Positions 17,432 through 28,638 of a stretch of DNA of 64,000 bases are shown here, in pieces (position 1 is the first letter of the stretch; each line of letters starts with the position of its first letter). The notes under the pieces are model-generated. The model was not told the origin of the DNA and made no database searches. It saw nothing but the letters and a program-made list of their open reading frames with translations. The position numbers and the translations under genes were made by a program. Source of the DNA: Litorimonas taeanensis (GTDB lineage: Bacteria; Pseudomonadota; Alphaproteobacteria; Caulobacterales; Maricaulaceae); the NCBI RefSeq assembly GCF_003634015.1, contig NZ_RBII01000001.1, forward strand, positions 310,001 to 374,000, read 5' to 3'.

Positions 17432-20398
17432 GTGAAATCAGTAAAAAGAAATCTGTTGATAGGGACACTGCTTTCAAGCGCGATGCTTGTTTCAGCTGCT
17501 CCTTCATTCGCTCAAGATGCCAGTGATGACGAAGTCATCGTAACTGGTTCACGTTTGAACGTTAATCCGAACTTAATCTCGGCTAGTCCCGTTCTGACTG
17601 TGGGTGATGAAGAAATTAGCGCGCAAGGTGCTGTTAATATCGAAGACTTAACAAACAACCTTCCTCAAGTTTTCGCTGGCCAAGCTGGTGAAGTTTCAAA
17701 CGGTGCGTCTGGTACTGCTAACTTGAACCTACGGGGTTTAGGTGCGGTCCGCACATTGACAATGATTGATGGTCGTCGTCTTCCTTATGGTTCATCAACT
17801 TCTTCTGCTGTTAACTTGGACTTGGTTCCAACAAACCTTGTTGAGCGTGTTGAAATCCTAACTGGTGGTGCTTCTGCTGTTTATGGTTCTGACGCGGTTG
17901 GTGGTGTTGCTAACTTTATTCTTAAAGACGATTTCGAAGGCGCTGAACTCGACCTTCAGTATGGTTTTGCTCAAAACAGCAATGGCATTGATCTTTATGA
18001 TGAAGTTCTTGTTGCTAATGGTGTTGATGTTCCTGGTAGCTCAACAGATGGCGAAGAATTTAATGCGTCTATCACGCTTGGTGCAAATACTGCTGATGGC
18101 AAAGGTAACGTCACAATGTTCGCTTCATATCAGAATCGCGAGCAAATCACTCAAGACAACCGCTCATTCTCTGCTTGTACATTAGGCAGTGGTGACACGA
18201 ATGGTTTTGGTTGTGTTGGTTCTGCAAACTTCCGTTTGTTTGGCGGCCCTGGTGGGTTTAACTTCCAAGAAGAAGACGGAACTTTGGTTCCATATGCAGG
18301 TGGATCTGATCAAACATTTAACTTTGGTCCTTTCAACTTCTTCCAGCGCCCTGCTGAACGTGTTCAGATATTCACAAAGGGTCAGTATGAGATTTTTGAC
18401 GGTCATGAAGTGTTTGGTAGTGCTTCATACACAAATAACTTCTCTGATGCGCAAGTTGCTCCATCAGCTTCATTCGGTATTGGGGCTTACTCAATTAACT
18501 GTGATAACCCGTTTATTCAAAACAACCCTGGTAACTCTTTCCTAGACGTATTTGGTTGTACTGATGCAGACGTTGCTGCAGGTAATGATGTTTCTGGTGT
18601 CACATTATCTCACCGTAACGTTGAGGGTGGACCTCGTAATTCACGTCTTGAGAACTCTGCTTTCCGTTTAGTAGGTGGTTTGCGTGGTAATGTTGCTGAA
18701 ATCTGGAACTATGAGCTGTTTGGTCAGTTCTCAAGAACAACAGATCAGTCAATCTCAACAAATGACTTCGTTATTGCAAATCTACAGGATTCATTGTTCG
18801 CCGTTGATGATGGCGAAGGTAATGTTGTTTGTCGTTCAGGTAATGCTGGATGTGTGCCTTATAACATCTTCCAACGTGGTGCTGATGGATCATCAATGGT
18901 CACGTCTGACCAGACTGACTTCATTCAAGGTATCGGTATTGTAAATGGTGATACTGAGCAGGTCGTATTCGGTGGTACAGCACAAGCTAACCTCGGTGAT
19001 TACGGTTTCAAATCTCCATATTCCGACAGTGGCGTCGGCCTTTTGATCGGTTATGAAAACCGTACAGATAGCCTAGATTCACGTCCTGACGAAATCAGCC
19101 AGGTTCCTGGTGGCGGCTTTACAGGTGTTGGCGGTGCTACGCTTCCTGTTAAAGGTGAAGTGAAGTCTTCAGAGTTCTTTGCTGAGGTACAGGTTCCATT
19201 ATTAACGGATATGCCTTTCGCAAAAGAATTGGTTGTAAGTGGTGCTTATCGTCACTCTAAGTACGACACTGACGGAAACGACATTCAGAATAGCTTCAAC
19301 ACAGATGCTTATGGTGTCACAGCCTCATGGGCTCCTGTCGAAGATTTCTCTCTTCGTGGTCAGTACCAGCGTTCAGTGCGTGCACCGAACGTAATCGAAC
19401 TTTTCACTGGTCAAGATGTTGGCCTTCCTAACTTGAACGCGGGCGAAAACTCACTTGGTGAGACTATCTATGACCCATGTGCAACATCTGCTCCAACAGC
19501 TTCTGCTGCGGCCTGTGCTTTCACTGGTGTTACAGCGGCTCAGTACGGAAACATTCTTGATGTTATCTCTGGTCAAACTCAGGGTATCACAGGTGGTAAC
19601 CCAGGATTGACTCCTGAGAAGTCAGACACATTTACACTTGGTGGTATCTTTACGCCAAGCTCTGTGCCTGGATTGTCACTCTCTGTTGATTACTTTGACA
19701 TTACTGTTGAAGACTTCATCGCGGCTGGTATCGGTGCCCAAACAACACTTACTGAGTGTTTGGCGACTGGTAACGCTGCATTCTGTGACCTTATTCAGCG
19801 TGACTCAACTGGCTCACTGAACTCTGGTACAGCAGGTGTTGGCTTTACGCTTACAAACTTGAACATTGCTGAGCTTGCTACAGCTGGTGTTGATCTTCAG
19901 GCTGGTTACAGCTTCGATCTTGCTGACATTGGCGTAAACAATGCTGGTGATCTTAAGCTTCAGTACGCTGCTACGATCCTTGATAAGTTCGCTTATACAC
20001 CATTCCCTGGTGGCGAAGCTATCGAGTGTTCTGGTAAGTATGGTAACGATTGTGCACAGCCAGTGAACCCTAAGTACCGTCATCGTGTTATGGCAACATG
20101 GGCTTCACCATTTGGTGTTGAGACACGTCTTACATGGCGTCATTACTCAGGTGTTGACAATATTGCTGCAGACCCAGCCGAAATTGATCAAACTCTAAGT
20201 GCTCAGAATTACTTCGATCTTTCAGGTAATTATGAAATCGTTGAGGGTGTTAAGTTCCGTGCAGGTGTAAACAACTTGTTCCTAGAGCAACCGCCTGTAT
20301 CAATCTCTTCAGGTCCACCACTAGGTAACGGTAACACTTACCCAGTAACATATGACACTGGACGTTTTGTCTTTGTTGGCTTGAACGTTAAGCTTTAA
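17432..20398 (+). CDS. TonB-dependent outer membrane receptor
   Basis: 988 residues with signal peptide (KRNLLIGTLLSSAMLVSA, cleavage after SFAQ). The plug domain follows at about residues 35-160, with TonB-box-like DEVIVTGSRL, LRGLGAVRTLTMIDGRRLPY and VERVEILTGGASAVYGSDAV. The rest is a long beta-barrel. RAPNVIELFTGQ and the NPGLTPEKSDTFTLGG segment are typical of the barrel's second half. It imports a ligand across the outer membrane using TonB-ExbBD energy. Plug and barrel resemble the large carbohydrate/peptide-type receptors of marine alphaproteobacteria more than siderophore receptors, but substrate is unknown. The start is GTG. Codon use is strongly biased to GGT/GTT/TCT, as in the neighbouring atp genes, which suggests high expression. 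Confidence 0.93.
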   Translation: MKSVKRNLLIGTLLSSAMLVSAAPSFAQDASDDEVIVTGSRLNVNPNLISASPVLTVGDEEISAQGAVNIEDLTNNLPQVFAGQAGEVSNGASGTANLNLRGLGAVRTLTMIDGRRLPYGSSTSSAVNLDLVPTNLVERVEILTGGASAVYGSDAVGGVANFILKDDFEGAELDLQYGFAQNSNGIDLYDEVLVANGVDVPGSSTDGEEFNASITLGANTADGKGNVTMFASYQNREQITQDNRSFSACTLGSGDTNGFGCVGSANFRLFGGPGGFNFQEEDGTLVPYAGGSDQTFNFGPFNFFQRPAERVQIFTKGQYEIFDGHEVFGSASYTNNFSDAQVAPSASFGIGAYSINCDNPFIQNNPGNSFLDVFGCTDADVAAGNDVSGVTLSHRNVEGGPRNSRLENSAFRLVGGLRGNVAEIWNYELFGQFSRTTDQSISTNDFVIANLQDSLFAVDDGEGNVVCRSGNAGCVPYNIFQRGADGSSMVTSDQTDFIQGIGIVNGDTEQVVFGGTAQANLGDYGFKSPYSDSGVGLLIGYENRTDSLDSRPDEISQVPGGGFTGVGGATLPVKGEVKSSEFFAEVQVPLLTDMPFAKELVVSGAYRHSKYDTDGNDIQNSFNTDAYGVTASWAPVEDFSLRGQYQRSVRAPNVIELFTGQDVGLPNLNAGENSLGETIYDPCATSAPTASAAACAFTGVTAAQYGNILDVISGQTQGITGGNPGLTPEKSDTFTLGGIFTPSSVPGLSLSVDYFDITVEDFIAAGIGAQTTLTECLATGNAAFCDLIQRDSTGSLNSGTAGVGFTLTNLNIAELATAGVDLQAGYSFDLADIGVNNAGDLKLQYAATILDKFAYTPFPGGEAIECSGKYGNDCAQPVNPKYRHRVMATWASPFGVETRLTWRHYSGVDNIAADPAEIDQTLSAQNYFDLSGNYEIVEGVKFRAGVNNLFLEQPPVSISSGPPLGNGNTYPVTYDTGRFVFVGLNVKL

Positions 20399-20419
20399 TC
20401 CACGGATTAATATGATTGG

Positions 20420-20446
20420 AAAGGCGGCCCATTGGGTCGCCTTTTT
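20420..20446 (+). terminator. Intrinsic terminator after the TonB receptor gene
   Basis: AAAGGCGGCCC pairs with GGGTCGCCTTT (one G-T wobble) around a three-base loop and runs into six T's. It starts 22 bases after the stop codon. Confidence 0.85.
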
Positions 20447-20450
20447 TATT

Positions 20451-20479
20451 GTGTCAAAACAACGCATTTTAGCTATGAT
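20451..20479 (+). promoter_or_regulatory. Possible sigma-70 promoter of the atp operon
   Basis: GTGTCA (20451-20456), a 17-base spacer and TATGAT (20474-20479) lie just past the receptor terminator and about 155 bases before atpH. The -10 is good and the -35 weak. No other candidate in this gap looks better. Confidence 0.3.
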
Positions 20480-20635
20480 TCATCCCTTGGCAGGGGGAAA
20501 AGGCCATGCTAAAGGCGGCGCGAGTTTGGCGGATATGCCCAGTGAAAACCTATGTTTTCGATTTGGTCGTCTCTGTTGTATTTATGTTAAGCGAACAGCA
20601 ATTGCGGTTCCATTCCTAAGAGACGGACCTGATAC

Positions 20636-21193
20636 GTGTCAGAGACTGAAGTCATTACCGGCGAAGCCCCCATTCGTTATGCGCAAGCCCTGCTTGAGCT
20701 TGCAGAAGGCGCTAAGTCATTGAATTCTGTAGAAAAAGACGTGAAGTCTTTGAAAGCGATACTCGGCAATAGTGATGTTTTAAGCGCGGTGATTAACTCT
20801 CCTGTATTTGCAACAGAAGACAAAGTTAATGCGCTAACGGCGATTGCTAAAAAGGCTAAATTAAAGCCTTTGACGGTACAATTTATTGGCACTGTTGCAG
20901 AGAATCGCCGTGCCGATCAGCTTCCTTCTATATTGGCGGCTTTTGAAGATATGGTGGCGCGACGCCGTGGTTCAGAAGTTGCAAAGGTGACGAGCGCCAA
21001 GAAATTGACGGCGGCTCAGGTCACATCAATCAAAACGAATTTAAAAAAATCGCTGGGACGCCCTGTTCAGGTAGAGACTTCTGTCGATCCTGATTTATTG
21101 GGTGGTTTCGTCGTGCGCGTTGGTTCGCGTTTATATGATAGCTCCCTCAAGACTAAACTTGAGGACTTACGTTTGACCCTCAAAGAAGCATAG
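20636..21193 (+). CDS. atpH: ATP synthase F1 delta subunit
   Basis: Peripheral stalk subunit (OSCP) that links the F1 head to the F0 b subunits. It has 185 residues. The N-terminus [20 protein letters not shown] and the C-terminal signature [20 protein letters not shown] are diagnostic. The start is GTG at 20636 ([17 protein letters not shown]). It is the first gene of a five-gene F1 operon in order delta, alpha, gamma, beta, epsilon. F0 genes are absent here, as expected for alphaproteobacteria, which keep F0 elsewhere. Confidence 0.94.
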   Translation: MSETEVITGEAPIRYAQALLELAEGAKSLNSVEKDVKSLKAILGNSDVLSAVINSPVFATEDKVNALTAIAKKAKLKPLTVQFIGTVAENRRADQLPSILAAFEDMVARRRGSEVAKVTSAKKLTAAQVTSIKTNLKKSLGRPVQVETSVDPDLLGGFVVRVGSRLYDSSLKTKLEDLRLTLKEA

Positions 21194-21203
21194 AGGTTAT
21201 AAA

Positions 21204-22736
21204 ATGGATATTCGTGCTGCGGAAATTTCCAGCATCCTGAAAAAGCAAATCAAAGATTTTGGTAAAGAAGCCAAAGTCTCTGATGTGGGTCAGGTGCTCT
21301 CAGTGGGCGATGGTATCGCCCGTATTTATGGTTTGGACAATGTCCGCGCCGGCGAAATGGTGGAATTCCCAGGTGGAATTAAAGGCATGGCGCTTAACCT
21401 CGAATCTGACAATGTCGGTGTTGTTATCTTTGGTGATGACCGCGGTATTAAAGAGGGTGACACGGTTAAACGTCTTGGCGAAATCGTTGACGTACCTGTT
21501 GGTAAAGGCCTTTTGGGCCGCGTTGTTAACCCACTGGGTGAGCCAATTGATGGCAAGGGGCCAATTGAAAGCTCTGAGCGTCGCCGTGTTGATGTTAAAG
21601 CGCCTGGTATTATGCCGCGTAAAGGTGTGCATGAGCCCGTACAAACAGGCATTAAAGCGATTGATGCGCTTATCCCTGTCGGTCGTGGACAGCGCGAGCT
21701 TATCATTGGTGACCGTCAAACTGGTAAAACAGCTGTCGCTGTTGATGCGATCTTGAACCAAAAGGCGGCCTTCGACGAAGACCGTGAAAACGACAAGCTA
21801 TATTGTATCTATGTTGTTATTGGTCAGAAGCGCTCAACGGTAGCGCAACTCGTTAAAACGCTCGAAGAGAACGGCGCGATGGAATATTCTATCATCGTTG
21901 TGGCTTCTGCTTCAGAGCCAGCTCCGCTTCAGTATCTTGCACCTTTCGCAGGTTGCGCGATGGGCGAGTACTTCCGTGATAACGGCATGCACGGCCTCAT
22001 CATTTATGATGATCTGTCAAAGCAAGCTGTAGCCTATCGTCAAATGTCACTTCTTCTTCGTCGCCCGCCAGGACGCGAAGCTTATCCTGGTGACGTTTTC
22101 TATCTTCACTCCCGCTTGCTGGAACGTGCTGCGAAACTGAACGAAGATAATGGTTCTGGTTCATTGACAGCTTTGCCTATTATTGAAACGCAAGGTAACG
22201 ATGTTTCTGCCTTTATTCCGACAAACGTAATTTCGATTACAGATGGTCAGATTTTCTTGGAAACAGATTTGTTCTTCCAGGGAATTCGTCCTGCTCTTAA
22301 CGTCGGTCTGTCTGTGTCTCGTGTGGGTTCATCTGCTCAGATTAAAGCGATGAAACAGGTTGCAGGTCCTATTAAAGGCGAGCTTGCCCAGTACCGTGAA
22401 ATGGCTGCTTTTGCGCAGTTTGGTTCTGATCTTGATGCCTCTACACAGGCCCTATTGGCACGTGGTGAGCGTTTGACTGAGCTGTTGAAACAGCCGCAAT
22501 TCTCTCCGCTTCAAGTGGAAGAGCAAGTTGCTGTTATCTATGCGGGTACACGGGGTTATCTTGATGGAATTCCTGTGAAGTCTGTTCAAAAGTATGAGCG
22601 TGAACTTTTGGCGCATTTGAAATCTGACGGTAAAGCAATCTTGGCTGATATTGCATCAGAGAAGAAGCTGACTGACGATATTGAAGGCCGTCTAAAATCG
22701 GCTCTGGATTCATTCACTGCTAATTTCGCAGCTTAA
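21204..22736 (+). CDS. atpA: ATP synthase F1 alpha subunit
   Basis: Non-catalytic nucleotide-binding subunit of the F1 hexamer. Walker A is [15 protein letters not shown] near residue 170, Walker B region [17 protein letters not shown], and the signature segment [20 protein letters not shown] follows. At 510 residues it is standard length. GAGG nine bases upstream of the ATG is the ribosome binding site, and the gap to atpH is ten bases. It works with the beta subunit to form the alpha3beta3 head on the cytoplasmic face of the inner membrane. Confidence 0.97.
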   Translation: MDIRAAEISSILKKQIKDFGKEAKVSDVGQVLSVGDGIARIYGLDNVRAGEMVEFPGGIKGMALNLESDNVGVVIFGDDRGIKEGDTVKRLGEIVDVPVGKGLLGRVVNPLGEPIDGKGPIESSERRRVDVKAPGIMPRKGVHEPVQTGIKAIDALIPVGRGQRELIIGDRQTGKTAVAVDAILNQKAAFDEDRENDKLYCIYVVIGQKRSTVAQLVKTLEENGAMEYSIIVVASASEPAPLQYLAPFAGCAMGEYFRDNGMHGLIIYDDLSKQAVAYRQMSLLLRRPPGREAYPGDVFYLHSRLLERAAKLNEDNGSGSLTALPIIETQGNDVSAFIPTNVISITDGQIFLETDLFFQGIRPALNVGLSVSRVGSSAQIKAMKQVAGPIKGELAQYREMAAFAQFGSDLDASTQALLARGERLTELLKQPQFSPLQVEEQVAVIYAGTRGYLDGIPVKSVQKYERELLAHLKSDGKAILADIASEKKLTDDIEGRLKSALDSFTANFAA

Positions 22737-22756
22737 GGACGGGAAAGGACTGAGCA

Positions 22757-23677
22757 ATGGCCAGCCTTAAAGACCTCCAAAATCGGATCAAAAGCGTGAA
22801 AAACACGCAGAAGATCACCAAAGCCATGCAAATGGTGGCGGCGGCAAAATTGCGTAAAGCGCAAGAAGCTGCAGAGAGCGCACGTCCATATTCTGATCGT
22901 ATTTCTGCGGTCATTTTGAACCTCGCTAACTCTATGAGCAATGCTGGAGATGCGCCTGAGCTTTTGGTCGGAAACGGCAAAAAGGATACGGTTCTTCTAG
23001 TCGTAGCAACGGCCGATCGCGGCCTTTGTGGCGGCTTTAATACGAATATTGTTCGTAAAGCGCGCGAAGAAATCGTGGCCATAGAAAAGGCTGGGAAAAC
23101 TGTTAAGCTCTTTCTTATTGGTAAAAAAGGGTATGATCAGCTGAAGCGACTTTATGGCGATAATATCGTTGAATATATTTCGCTTAAAGAAGAGCGTAAA
23201 TTACATGCGGGTATCGCTCGTAATATTGGCGAGAAAATTACGTCTATGTTTGAAGCGGGTGAGTTTGATGTCTGTAAACTTATCTATTCTGAATTCGTAA
23301 ATGTGATGCAACAAGACGCAACGTCAAAGACACTCATTCCAGCAATGGCGGGTATGGGGTCAGAAGACGAAGCCGAAGGCAAACATGCGGCTGATGATGT
23401 ATTTGCGCCTGACCTTAAAGGTGCGATTTACACATATGAGCCAGATGAAGCGGGAATTTTGCGCGTTTTATTGCCTCGTAATATCAATACACAAGTCTTC
23501 ACTGCGCTCTTGGAAAACCAAGCGGGCGAAATGGGCTCTAAGATGACAGCTATGGACAACGCCACACGCAATGCGGGCGATATGATTGATAAGTTGACAT
23601 TGACATTTAACAGAACACGTCAGGCCCAGATTACATCTGAACTGATTGAAATTATTTCAGGCGCAGAAGCGCTTTAA
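22757..23677 (+). CDS. atpG: ATP synthase F1 gamma subunit
   Basis: Central rotor shaft that couples proton flow to conformational change in the catalytic sites. The N-terminal helix [54 protein letters not shown] and the C-terminal [20 protein letters not shown] match the family. At 306 residues it is slightly longer than the E. coli protein (287); an acidic insert near residues 195-215 ([19 protein letters not shown]) may explain this. It is co-transcribed with atpA (20-base gap) and atpD (21-base gap). Confidence 0.95.
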   Translation: MASLKDLQNRIKSVKNTQKITKAMQMVAAAKLRKAQEAAESARPYSDRISAVILNLANSMSNAGDAPELLVGNGKKDTVLLVVATADRGLCGGFNTNIVRKAREEIVAIEKAGKTVKLFLIGKKGYDQLKRLYGDNIVEYISLKEERKLHAGIARNIGEKITSMFEAGEFDVCKLIYSEFVNVMQQDATSKTLIPAMAGMGSEDEAEGKHAADDVFAPDLKGAIYTYEPDEAGILRVLLPRNINTQVFTALLENQAGEMGSKMTAMDNATRNAGDMIDKLTLTFNRTRQAQITSELIEIISGAEAL

Positions 23678-23686
23678 AAGAGCTAG

Positions 23687-25237
<1,551 letters not shown>

Positions 25238-25241
25238 TTTC

Positions 25242-25267
25242 TTTCTCCCTTAGTAATAAGGGAGAAA
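25242..25267 (+). other. Perfect 11-bp hairpin between atpD and atpC
   Basis: Bases 25242-25252 pair perfectly with 25257-25267 around a GTAA tetraloop. There is no T-run after it, so it is not a standard terminator. It begins four bases after the atpD stop and ends 13 bases before the atpC ATG. It probably affects mRNA processing or lowers epsilon relative to beta. Confidence 0.6.
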
Positions 25268-25280
25268 AATAGAGGCAGTT

Positions 25281-25673
25281 ATGGCTGATAAACTTACATT
25301 TTCATTAGTATCACCTGAGCGCGAGTTGTTTTCGGGTGATGTTGATCAGGTTAATCTACCTGGTTCCGAAGGGGATCTAGGGATATTACCTAATCACTCT
25401 CCCTTAATGGCGGCTATACGGACAGGCGCAATTACTGTGATTGCTGATGGCAAAGAAACTCAGTTTTTTGTCCAAGGTGGTTTCGCTGATGTTACGCCAG
25501 AAGGTTTAACTGTATTGGCTGAACGCGCAGCGCCTTTATCTGATGTAACAGCCGAAAGTTTGTCAGCAGACATCGAGGCGGCAAAAGCCTCTCTTTCTAC
25601 TTTGCAAGGCGATGCCGCTTTGGCCGCACAGCAAAACCTTGATGGTCTAAATGCCTTGGTGGGGACACTTTAA
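25281..25673 (+). CDS. atpC: ATP synthase F1 epsilon subunit
   Basis: Rotor subunit and inhibitor of ATP hydrolysis. The N-terminal beta sandwich shows FSLVSPERELFSGDVDQVNL, PGSEGDLGILPNHSPLMAAI and FFVQGGFADVTPEGLTVLAE. The C-terminal helical part is short, ending near ALVGTL, for 130 residues in total. GAGGCAG upstream of the ATG is the ribosome binding site. It is the last gene of the F1 operon and is followed by a strong terminator at 25702-25731. Confidence 0.94.
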   Translation: MADKLTFSLVSPERELFSGDVDQVNLPGSEGDLGILPNHSPLMAAIRTGAITVIADGKETQFFVQGGFADVTPEGLTVLAERAAPLSDVTAESLSADIEAAKASLSTLQGDAALAAQQNLDGLNALVGTL

Positions 25674-25701
25674 GAGTTTTGATTTGTTAGATTTTTCTTT
25701 T

Positions 25702-25731
25702 AAACCGAGCCAATGAAAGCTCGGTTTTTTT
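25702..25731 (+). terminator. Intrinsic terminator of the atp operon, overlapping the next gene's start
   Basis: AAACCGAGC (25702-25710) pairs with GCTCGGTTT, with an eight-base loop, and leads into a run of seven T's. It lies 29 bases after the atpC stop. The loop contains the ATG (25713-25715) of the downstream metallophosphoesterase gene. Confidence 0.85.
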
Positions 25732-26540
25732 ATGTCATATGCTCATTGGTTTTGTTAGCTACGGCTTGTCTAATTTATGGGTTTTACATTGAACCGCGTC
25801 GTCTTGTTCTCCGAACAGTAGACATCGAGAGTGCTTCTTATAAGGGCACGCCTCTAAAGATAGCCTTCGTGTCTGATATTCATATTGGCGGGGCTCCGAT
25901 ATTCTCTGAGAAGGTCAACCATATTGTAGAGAGCGTGAACGCGCAGTCACCCGATATAATCATGCTAGGAGGGGACTATATAAACGGTCATACAGAGCGA
26001 CGTCATCATACTTCAGCATTTAATTCGGAGATCGAGAAAGGTCTTTTAGAGCTTGAAAACCTTACCTCTAAATATGGCGTTTATTCTGTCATTGGTAATC
26101 ATGACAGATGGTATGATGCCGAATGGACAGCACAGTATTTGAATCAACTCAACATTAATGTGCTTGAAAACCAAGCCTATAACTTAGGCGCGCTCTGTAT
26201 AGTTGGGTTATCTGATTTCGACACGGCCCAACCTTCGCCAGAAGCTTTTAATGGTTGCATGGAAAACGCAGTCCCGCTCGTTCTGACACATTCTCCAGAT
26301 GCCTTCCGATATTTGCGTAGTGATACGGCATTGGCTCTAGCGGGGCATACTCATGGCGGGCAGATAAATTTGCCGCTTATAGGCCGCCGCGTCACAGCCA
26401 CAGAGGCCGGAAAGCCCTTGGCTTATGGGGTGAAGCTAGTGAATGAGACACCTGTTTTCATAACGGCCGGAATAGGCACTTCCATCTTGTCAGCACGGTT
26501 CCGTGCACCGCCAGAAATCGTGATAATTAACTTGCAATAA
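25713..26540 (+). CDS. Membrane-anchored calcineurin-like metallophosphoesterase (YkuE type)
   Basis: 275 residues. One N-terminal membrane segment (FFYVICSLVLLATACLIYGF) anchors a metal-dependent phosphoesterase domain with all core motifs: AFVSDIHIGG, MLGGDYING, VIGNHDRWYD, LVLTHSPDAF and LALAGHTHGGQI. YkuE-like members hydrolyse phosphoesters outside the cytoplasm, sometimes lipid headgroups; the substrate here is unknown. The ATG at 25713 sits in the loop of the atpC terminator and the first codons form its 3' arm. No later ATG gives an N-terminal anchor. No ribosome binding site is visible. Expression should need read-through of the terminator or a promoter inside atpC. Confidence 0.88.
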   Translation: MKARFFYVICSLVLLATACLIYGFYIEPRRLVLRTVDIESASYKGTPLKIAFVSDIHIGGAPIFSEKVNHIVESVNAQSPDIIMLGGDYINGHTERRHHTSAFNSEIEKGLLELENLTSKYGVYSVIGNHDRWYDAEWTAQYLNQLNINVLENQAYNLGALCIVGLSDFDTAQPSPEAFNGCMENAVPLVLTHSPDAFRYLRSDTALALAGHTHGGQINLPLIGRRVTATEAGKPLAYGVKLVNETPVFITAGIGTSILSARFRAPPEIVIINLQ

Positions 26541-26700
26541 TGCTTACCTCATCATTTAGGGCTTGAATTATCCAGTTGCCAGACAGAATTCATTACCTAA
26601 TATAATTACCATTTCCACGAGGGCGTCATTATAGTTTGCTGACTGGACTAAATTACTCCCACGAAATAGCAATATTGGATAGTCTTGGGATGGGTAAGTC

Positions 26701-28020
26701 ATGAAAGAATCTGAGATATTTACATTATGGGCTGATGATAGCCAGCCTGAAGCTATTGATCCTAAACAGAGGAAATCGTTTAAAGCGCATCTGATATTAA
26801 ATGCTATTCTAAATGATCGGATAGTCATGTCAGATAGCCAAGTTATTACATGTAGGAATTTCCGTCACTTAGTTAGAGATGATGCTTGCGTTTCAGAATT
26901 AATAAAGAGTGGTGTCTTTTCCGTGGCGATGCGGACAAAAGAAAAAGGTAATGGCCCCATCTCTGACCTTATGTCATTGGATACTGAATTTCACAAAACT
27001 GGAAAAATTCGGCCTGATAACACCATGGGCGATAGGCGTGTAGAAGATCTTGAGTTCTTAGAAAAACATGCACCTAAGAAAATATGGTCTATTTCAGAAA
27101 TTGGTAATAATTATGCGAACAACGCAAAACGAATTATATATGAGCACTTTTGTAGTATGTTGGACGACCGCGACCGCCTTACTGCCCGTGAAATTATTCG
27201 TGAACGAGAATCCGTTAGAAATCTGGACCGCTTTTTTCTTCAGGAAGAGTTTTTAAGTTTATTGCAACCCAGACTACAGTCAAAGTATGATATGCGGATT
27301 TTGAAAAAAGGGCTACATGATAGTTACATTGCACCTTATATATCGAATTTACCGAGTATTTTAAATTTAAATCCTATATATCTACCTAATCATAAAAAAT
27401 CTTTCCAAATTTTCCGTGGTTCATCCTATGAAATGGTCGATATGGAGGATCCCATAATCATAGAACCTGAGTTGGATCACTCGCATTTTGTAGAAGGTCT
27501 TTGCCGTTTAGATATCGATGATATTTTCTCGCTAAAGTCGAGCAAGTTTATAAAAAATTATGTCGCTCTCTCTGGCAAAGGTATTAACTCTGCTCATGAC
27601 CATGAATCGCTTCAGCACGCGTTTTTTGAAGCCAACATTGCTATTGAACGAAAAATTATCGAACGATTTCAAGGGCTTAAAACTTCCACAACAGTCCCAA
27701 ATATTCAACATGTGAAACGACAATATGCGAGGGATAAAAAAGCAATAGGTGTGGCTTTGGATATACTGGGATTAGCACTCTTTATGCCATTCGCAGGTAC
27801 GATTACTAGCGCTTTATTTGATGTTTATGAGAAACGTAAGTTTGGCACTGCAGATGAACAAAACATGAAAGTAATCGGATCTCATCGTTCTGAATTAAAT
27901 AAAATAGAACGATACCTTAAACAAAGTAATCAAAGTTCTGCTTTGAATACAGAGTTAATTATACATGATACAAATAGTTTCAAACAAGAAACAATTTCAC
28001 ACGTGATTGATAAATTTTAA
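26701..28020 (+). CDS. AT-rich orphan protein of unknown function
   Basis: 439 residues; I do not recognise the family. The gene is visibly more AT-rich than its neighbours, with many AAA, ATA and TTA codons, which suggests horizontal acquisition. The protein is mostly charged and likely soluble, with an acidic N-terminus. One hydrophobic stretch near residues 345-370 (VALDILGLALFMPFAGTITS) could be a membrane hairpin or buried helix, with basic residues on both sides. A start at 26701 is supported by GGGA about 15 bases upstream and by its being the first ATG of the frame. Its 3' end overlaps the convergent NUDIX gene by 24 bases. A role in defence or stress is possible from its location but nothing in the sequence proves it. 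Confidence 0.75.
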   Translation: MKESEIFTLWADDSQPEAIDPKQRKSFKAHLILNAILNDRIVMSDSQVITCRNFRHLVRDDACVSELIKSGVFSVAMRTKEKGNGPISDLMSLDTEFHKTGKIRPDNTMGDRRVEDLEFLEKHAPKKIWSISEIGNNYANNAKRIIYEHFCSMLDDRDRLTAREIIRERESVRNLDRFFLQEEFLSLLQPRLQSKYDMRILKKGLHDSYIAPYISNLPSILNLNPIYLPNHKKSFQIFRGSSYEMVDMEDPIIIEPELDHSHFVEGLCRLDIDDIFSLKSSKFIKNYVALSGKGINSAHDHESLQHAFFEANIAIERKIIERFQGLKTSTTVPNIQHVKRQYARDKKAIGVALDILGLALFMPFAGTITSALFDVYEKRKFGTADEQNMKVIGSHRSELNKIERYLKQSNQSSALNTELIIHDTNSFKQETISHVIDKF

Positions 28021-28530
28021 CAGGCAAATTTGTGTTACCGCATCAAATATTCCTAAGTCTTCAAAACTTGTATTTTTTAAAGTATTTAAGGAAAATAATT
28101 TAACTCCGGATATGCTCTCTGTGTCTTCAACATTATTAAAGGCAGGGGAAAATTTTTCAGGTAATGTAGTTTGAAATAGATAGGTCTCGAATGCTTTTCC
28201 TGTTTTACCTATAGGCAAGAAGTCTTCACCCTTAGCGCCTATCTCTTCACTTAGTTCTCGCCTTGCATCTTCAACGGGCGTGCTGCCTTCTGTTCCAAAA
28301 CCCTGTGGGACTTCAAGTGAATGGCTTAACTCTGCATATCTATAGGTATTAATAAGAAGTGCTTGTCCCATATAAATGGGTAGGATAGCTACACCATAAG
28401 GCGCTTTCCACTGAGTACGAAAATAGGAGCCTTTTTTCCCAGATGGAAAAAGAACATCATTATCATAGACTGAGACGAAATCATTTTCGTATACAGGAGT
28501 GACTTTTATCGTCTTAATTGCTTTCAGCAT
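27997..28530 (-). CDS. NUDIX hydrolase, ADP-ribose pyrophosphatase-like
   Basis: 177 residues. The NUDIX box is EVPQGFGTEGST followed by PVEDARRELSEEIGA; the catalytic RExxEE core is intact, but the conserved Glu seven residues before RE is Ser. Layout and length resemble ADP-ribose or nucleoside-diphosphate-sugar hydrolases (the NudF/YrfE group). Substrate is not certain. Composition is AT-rich, like the convergent orphan gene, with which it overlaps by 24 bases. The two may have arrived together. Confidence 0.85.
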   Translation of the reverse strand: MLKAIKTIKVTPVYENDFVSVYDNDVLFPSGKKGSYFRTQWKAPYGVAILPIYMGQALLINTYRYAELSHSLEVPQGFGTEGSTPVEDARRELSEEIGAKGEDFLPIGKTGKAFETYLFQTTLPEKFSPAFNNVEDTESISGVKLFSLNTLKNTSFEDLGIFDAVTQICLLKFINHV

Positions 28531-28638
28531 AAATCAGCTCATATTCTAGGCTTAGGTTTTAGCCAAGTCGTCTTTCAGCTTGTTATCAGTTTACATTAGT
28601 TGAAGTATGTATACCGAGAGTATCTAAAGGAACTATTT

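Noticed and set aside
20412-20723. A 103-codon frame between the receptor gene and atpH
   Set aside because: It starts within the terminator, overlaps atpH in another frame and shows no recognisable domain.
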